From contig JAFEKR010000037.1 in NCBI GenBank assembly GCA_019022495.1, positions 186,001-250,000 of the forward strand: DNA of 64,000 nt. Direction: 5' to 3'. Below the pieces are notes generated by a model, which had not been told where the DNA came from, did no database searches, and saw only the letters and a list, made by a program, of their open reading frames with translations. Shown piece after piece: positions 59,021 through 64,000 of the stretch. The stretch comes from Epichloe hybrida (taxonomy: Eukaryota > Ascomycota > Sordariomycetes > Hypocreales > Clavicipitaceae). Each line of letters opens with the position of its first letter. Position 1 is the first letter of the stretch. Made by a program: the position numbers and the translations under genes.

Positions 59021-59904
59021 AGTTACATAGTGCGTGTCTGGTAGCTCAAGGTCGTGAGGGCACGGCGTGGTGAAGGGGCGGGATCGTCGTTGGTCGATGT
59101 TGTAATCGCCACAGATGGGTGGAGCTTGAACGTCGGATCCTCTTGCGTCATAAGCTGCGCGATGTGGTGCGCGGAATCACGTGGACGCATCTAATTGTTA
59201 GTGGGAAGCATGAAGACACATTTTAACAAGTTCAAAATTGTTCATCCCTCGTATGGAAAATTCGGAAGAAATACAAAACTCGTGGAATTTTCTATTGCCG
59301 TGACATTGTGTCGATCCAGGATGCAATCTGAGTAGAGTCCCAAGCCGGCTGAGGTTTTGTTAATCGTGTTATCAATCGACTCGAGATAGCTCGCGGCACA
59401 GAATTAGTCGCACAGAATCCTCCAACTTGTATTGGAGATAGAGGCCAACTTTTTGGAAACAAAAATCCATCTTCTTGCGCCCCCCTTTTGTGTTATAAAC
59501 AAGGCATGCGTTGTTAGCTGAAGAACCTTGGGGCTGTCCAAAAAGCTGAGAAAAATCCTAATCAAAAGGAAATTCAAAAAACAGAAGAAAATATAGAGGA
59601 ATTTGAGAAAGTAAGAAGAAGAAGGGGAATAAAAAACTAGAGAGAATATAGAGGAATTCAAGAAAAGTAAGAAGAAAGGGAATAAGGCCCTTTTCTCTAG
59701 TCTTTTATTCCCCTTCTTCTTCTCATTTCTTAAATTCCTCTATATTTTCTTCTGTTTTTTGAATTTCCTTTTGATCAGGATTTTCCTCGGCTTTTTGGAT
59801 AGCCCTAAGGTCGGAGGTAAGTTGGAATAGGTTATGTTTGGTTCGCCTCGGAGCTTTGAAGGACAAGTAGTCAGGGAAAGCGGAGCCTTGCCTGCGTTTT
59901 GCGT
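59021..59904. other. Upstream flank of RAD4 and foldback region
   Basis: No gene is supported. The first ~400 bp is probably the RAD4 promoter. A foldback structure at 59526-59810 fills much of the rest. A 66-codon open frame (59723-59923, minus) containing EIQKTEENIEEFKK could be a scrap of a retroelement Gag, but this is weak. Confidence 0.5.
59526..59810. repeat. Foldback (large inverted repeat) with ~115-bp arms
   Basis: The left arm 59526-59643 (CCTTGGGGCTGTCCAAAAAG .. ATATAGAGGAATTTGAGAAA) and the right arm 59695-59810 are reverse complements with about ten differences, separated by a ~50-bp spacer that itself contains a shortened third copy of the arm. The transcript could form a long hairpin. 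Confidence 0.9.
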
Positions 59905-61185
59905 AATAGCAAGGCGAAGGCAAGAGGGAGAAGCGTAACTTCCTACTTTCCCTTTAAATAAAGCTGTTATATAGAAATATCCCTTGTAATTAGTTAGATA
60001 TGAAATACTCTTCGGCCACTAATTAAGAAAAGATTTTCTGCAGTCAAATCGTCGAATCAGTCAAATCGTCGAATCAGTCAAATCGTCGGTCGGTCAGTCA
60101 ATCGGCCAAATCGTCGGTCGGTCAGTCAATCGGTCAAAATCGTCGGTCGGTCAGTTAATCAGTCAAATCGCCAGTCAGTCAGTCAGCCAGTCAGTCACAT
60201 CGTTAAATCGCTCGAATCGTCGGTTAGTAGAAAAAACGGAAGCGGATAATAGTTAGCCCAGGGCAATACCGAAGCTTTCCCTGCGCCTAAGGGTCTAGTA
60301 AGGTGTAAGATAGAAGAGACATAGAGAGAAGGAACAAACAAGGTCGCAGAGAAAGGGGGAATCACGTCAATTTATGCTGTAAGAGAAACTCGAACGGGTT
60401 CAAGTTTGACCATGGTCACAAACTACGACTCTTCTGCATTCATAAAGCTTACGCTAACGTAGCCATAAAGTTTATCGCGAACTTTACTTTAATCTTAAAG
60501 TCCCCATACTTATAACCTTAAAGCTATTAGATGCTTTAGCCACAAATAGCAAGGCGAAGGCAAGAGGGAGAAGCGTAACTTCCTACTTTCCCTTTAAATA
60601 AAGCTGTTATATAGAAATATCCCTTGTAATTAGTTAGATATGAAATACTCTTCGGCCACTAATTAAGAAAAGATTTTCTGCAGTCAAATCGTCGAATCAG
60701 TCAAATCGTCGAATCAGTCAAATCGTCGGTCGGTCAGTCAATCGGCCAAATCGTCGGTCGGTCAGTCAATCGGTCAAAATCGTCGGTCGGTCAGTTAATC
60801 AGTCAAATCGCCAGTCAGTCAGTCAGCCAGTCAGTCACATCGTTAAATCGCTCGAATCGTCGGTTAGTAGAAAAAACGGAAGCGGATAATAGTTAGCCCA
60901 GGGCAATACCGAAGCTTTCCCTGCGCCTAAGGGTCTAGTAAGGTGTAAGATAGAAGAGACATAGAGAGAAGGAACAAACAAGGTCGCAGAGAAAGGGGGA
61001 ATCACGTCAATTTATGCTGTAAGAGAAACTCGAACGGGTTCAAGTTTGACCATGGTCACAAACTACGACTCTTCTGCATTCATAAAGCTTACGCTAACGT
61101 AGCCATAAAGTTTATCGCGAACTTTACTTTAATCTTAAAGTCCCCATACTTATAACCTTAAAGCTATTAGATGCTTTAGCCACAA
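59905..61185. repeat. 640-bp tandem duplication, two adjacent copies
   Basis: The sequence from AATAGCAAGGCGAAGGC to GATGCTTTAGCCACAA occurs twice with a 640-bp offset: copy 1 about 59905-60544 and copy 2 about 60545-61185. I found no difference between the copies by eye. Each copy contains an inner cluster of CAGTCAAATCGTCGAAT / GGTCGGTCAGTCAATCGG units. There is no open frame. It could be a pair of LTRs left side by side, since on the minus strand each starts TGTGGCTAAAGC, or an ordinary tandem duplication. Confidence 0.92.
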
Positions 61186-61636
61186 CCAATGAGTGAGTGC
61201 AAAAGAATTTTAAAAATCAATATCTCGTCCAAAGATAGGTCTGTTCAAGTGCTCCGACTTGTCCGACTTGTCGTCGGTCGATAGGCCGGCCACTCACAGA
61301 GCAGGCCGAAGTCGCACCGAGTGGCCAGTCAGCTGCGCCTCTTTTTTCGTGCAACAATAGGTTTATGTGGCCACAAAACTTGCCCTCTGCTTACACGCAC
61401 AATTAGAATATCGCGCCACAGTATCACGAGATGACTCTTCTGAAGCCGAGATTGTATCCAATGGGCGCCATTCATTCCACAGACTTTGTTCGATCATCGC
61501 TCCGAAACTAAATATACGCAGGGCTAAAGAAAGCATAAATATCAGATACTGGTATTTGAGCAATATCAACTGAAACAACATTCATCGCGTTTGCTACTCC
61601 GAACTCCATGGCGTCAAACCTTCATCACTCTTCGAT
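61186..61636. other. 3' flank of the mitochondrial carrier
   Basis: No gene is seen in these 450 bp between the 640-bp repeat and the carrier stop codon. The sequence is unique within the window and has ordinary composition. Confidence 0.6.
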
Positions 61637-62692
61637 TCACTTGGTCAACCAGCCGAGGTAGTCGGCAACAATCAATGTTACCATGCTGTCAAGCGTCAGT
61701 CTTTCAGATGTTACCGATCGGGGATCGGGCTACACTTACGCGTGGGGGGCGATGCGGACGTAATAGGTGCCGAAGCCGCGGTAGAATCTCAAGAGACCTT
61801 CTTGTTTGGCTACCTTGGTGAAGCAGTCTGCCATACCCCTGTAGGGAAGCTTTCCATCGGAACCCCGGGATTGCTTCTGAAGTCGCGTCTTCACAAAGTC
61901 AAATGGCAAGCTGAAGAAACTGGCAAAGAATCCGGCAATGGCACTGGCACTCAGTGTCTGGGCCCGTGCGGATAGATCGGTATTCTTTTTCAGCTGCGCC
62001 TTGGCTTCGCTGAAGAAGGCGAGTTGGCCAAAATTCAGTGCCATGGCACGTACGACGGTTGGTGCAGCACCAGCCCACAGGGCACCGACACCTTCGCTTT
62101 TGGCGATGCACGACAGGGCATCGAAGACTGATTTGTAATTCTTTCGCTCTGCCAAAGGCTTGAGGCCATCACTCTGCATTCGAATGAGAGCCAAGTCGGC
62201 GGGATTTCCGATCATGGCTGCCAAACCTCCTGCGGCCAAGCCCGCTGTAGCTCTGTCTGCGAACCCAACTTCTCGACCCTGACCAGTGGCCCGTGTTTTC
62301 AACGATCCCATAAAGGTGTCGAAGAATCCCAAACGGGCAGTTGTATATACTGCTTGTCGCAAAAGACCTGCTGACAGACCAGTATACAGATCGAGCACCT
62401 TGCCGCTGGCGATGATCTGTTTGGTGACGGAGAGCGGAGTGGCTCTGGGGCCGCCGGAGCTGCCTTCACCAGCGAGTTGAATCCTGACCTTGACCATGTC
62501 GACTGGTTGTATCGCAAAGGTGGCCACCATACCGCTGAGTCCGCCATTGATGAAGGGCAGGGCGGCTCTGATGTATGGAGTGTGGAGGAGGTCGTGAGAA
62601 ACGGCCATTCCATCAGCTCTTACAGCAGCAATTATGTCCGACGTCTTGTTGCGAGCTGATTCGGCGGCTTGCCTTACTGAACCGCCTGCCAT
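61637..62692 (-). CDS. Mitochondrial carrier, 2-oxoglutarate/malate type
   Basis: Two exons on the minus strand, 61740-62692 and 61637-61685, with a 54-nt GTAAGT..ACAG intron, encode 333 aa. The last exon supplies only the tail, ending MVTLIVADYLGWLTK. The three carrier repeats each hold the family signature: PVDMVKVRIQ, PADLALIRMQ and PFDFVKTRLQ, marking six membrane helices in the mitochondrial inner membrane. Overall similarity is to the oxoglutarate/malate (SLC25A11-like) subgroup, which exchanges these acids across the inner membrane; the substrate is inference from that resemblance. A ~40-residue N-terminal extension precedes the first helix, as is common in fungal members. Confidence 0.93.
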
Positions 62693-64000
62693 TGTGAAGA
62701 AGCTTGACTGTCGTGTTGAGTCTAATTACGAAGGGCTACGTGTTGGACAATATGCCTCGAAGCTGCAGCTCGAGTAGAATGCCTGAAACACAGACTGGTT
62801 AGCTACGGGGCAGATCAAAAAGTTGCATAAATCAGCCTCTGATTGCGGTCGAAGGTTCCTGACACAACAACTCAGCATGTTCGAAAATGGCGCAGAGAAA
62901 CCAGACATTCTCTTATAAACAACGGAATCCCAGTTTGCAATGTGCACCAGAGCTCCGCCTATACTGACATGGCTCGCACGCCTGAAAAAGCTATCTGGCA
63001 TCTGAAGCGAACCCTAAACTTTGTGCAAACTTTCCATAGCCTTTCTTAGACAACCGAAGCTCATCAATGTCATGATAACGATCTCGGCAGAGTGCTGGAA
63101 GCTGCCGTGGTGGATCCGGGGAGCGACTCCGCTCGTTGCAAGACATTGGCGGCTGCATGGGGCTTTCGATATGGGGCCGACCGGTGGTGCTAGGCAAACG
63201 TGGGGGGACTTACAAGGATCAAAAGAGCAAAGAGCCCAAGTTTACACGGCGCGAGGTTGATTCTGATAGCTGCGTGCCGACGAAGAATTTGTCCCGAGAT
63301 GAGTGCGAAGAGAGTTATCACAGCAAGCTCTCGACTTCAAGGAAGATGGTCGGGGACACACGCGAGCCGTCACAGCTGGGAAGGCCAGGCGGGGTCGTGA
63401 TAACTGAGAAAGCAAGTCGAGGGTCGCCTTGCTTGTCCGCGTACGGTGGTGGGTGTACTTCGGCTTCAAAGGATGCGGCCAAGATGATGCAGCTAGATGT
63501 GTAAGCCACAACGACACACGCACAGATACGACGGACCGTTGACGAATGACAAATGACGACGATCCGGTTGGTATCATCCACTTGACGCTTTTGGCAGCAG
63601 AGGCAGAGACGTACAAGTCAGCAAGCTTACAAAAAAGAAGACGATGAAACACGGATGGAATACCGAACAAGCCCGGACAGCAACGCGCTCGAAAATTGTA
63701 CGTTAGAGATGGGTAGGCACGCGGTGTGGACTTGTGTGACTTGGTTGGGGGGGACGGGGAGTAAAATAGATGGCCCATGGCGACACCATCTCATGCTCCT
63801 GTCCTCAAGATTCCCAAGAGTGTTGTCGGGTGTACGCGAGAGGTTTCCATTAGACCACGCCCCCCTCCCCCCGATGTCTGGCAATGCATATGGCTCGAGA
63901 GGTCGAACGAAGTGGCGTCGTTGAATGACCTACCATTTGCCCACCCTCCTCCAAACCAGTCATTTGCGGGGCGTGAATGCGTGCGAATGCGTGCGAATGC
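62693..64000. other. Right-end region without a recognisable gene
   Basis: No gene is supported in the last 1.3 kb. It should contain the promoter of the mitochondrial carrier. Overlapping open frames on both strands (up to 178 codons at 63242-63778) have no recognisable domain. The window ends in a short GCGTGCGAAT repeat. A gene starting beyond the right edge may use part of this as its promoter. Confidence 0.5.

Noticed and set aside
63242..63778. 178-codon open frame near the right edge, minus strand
   Set aside because: No domain, competing frames on both strands, and no splice partner; insufficient to call a gene.

Overview
This is nuclear DNA of a filamentous ascomycete, most likely a Sordariomycete and plausibly Hypocreales. 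The genes carry short spliceosomal introns (51-294 nt, mostly 50-95) with GT..AG ends and recognisable CTAAC/CTGAC-type branch sites. Families typical of Pezizomycotina are present: a fungal phytochrome histidine kinase, a copper-fist regulator and a Zn2Cys6 regulator. The transposon DNA has been destroyed in the way repeat-induced point mutation (RIP) destroys it, with TA-rich sequence and stops everywhere. The order-level placement is inference.

Layout. 1-14190 is an AT-rich, gene-free block of dead transposons. It holds the 3' half of a Copia LTR retrotransposon on the plus strand (1-1403), a structurally complete 6.77-kb Copia element on the minus strand (3644-10409) with 263-bp LTRs and a 5-bp target duplication, a ~100-bp satellite with a higher-order period of ~300 bp (10431-11060), a ~300-bp TTTA array, and two further degenerate stretches. 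Composition switches to ordinary gene-bearing DNA near 14190.

14.8-32.2 kb is the main gene block. It contains a probably mitochondrial JmjC/cupin-like protein (-), the casein kinase 2 regulatory subunit (+), PAN2 (-, 11 exons, 1139 aa), a small SAM methyltransferase (-) divergent from a Zn2Cys6 transcription factor (+, 4 exons, 732 aa), and a copper-fist transcription factor (-, 3 exons, 426 aa). 32.2-41.9 kb has no gene I can support. It carries short non-autonomous repeats: two of three copies of one inverted-repeat family and an element with perfect 28-bp terminal inverted repeats.

41.9-62.7 kb contains a complete phytochrome hybrid histidine kinase (+, 1475 aa), a convergent ABCA-type transporter (-), an F-box protein (-), RAD4/XPC (-) and a mitochondrial oxoglutarate/malate-type carrier (-). 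Between RAD4 and the carrier lie a foldback structure and an apparently exact 640-bp tandem duplication. The last 1.3 kb has no recognisable gene.

How it fits together. Most genes are housekeeping or signalling genes and do not form a pathway: mRNA deadenylation (PAN2), kinase regulation (CK2 beta), nucleotide excision repair (RAD4), red-light sensing (phytochrome), copper regulation and mitochondrial metabolite transport. The one pair whose arrangement suggests co-regulation is the methyltransferase/Zn2Cys6 factor pair, which share a 1-kb divergent promoter. I found no clearly new multi-gene system. The most unusual material is repeat architecture: the higher-order satellite at the transposon border, the inverted Copia pair, the 28-bp inverted-repeat element and the 640-bp tandem repeat beside a foldback. 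All exon models were joined by hand using splice consensus, reading frame and family similarity from memory; each sums to a whole number of codons.
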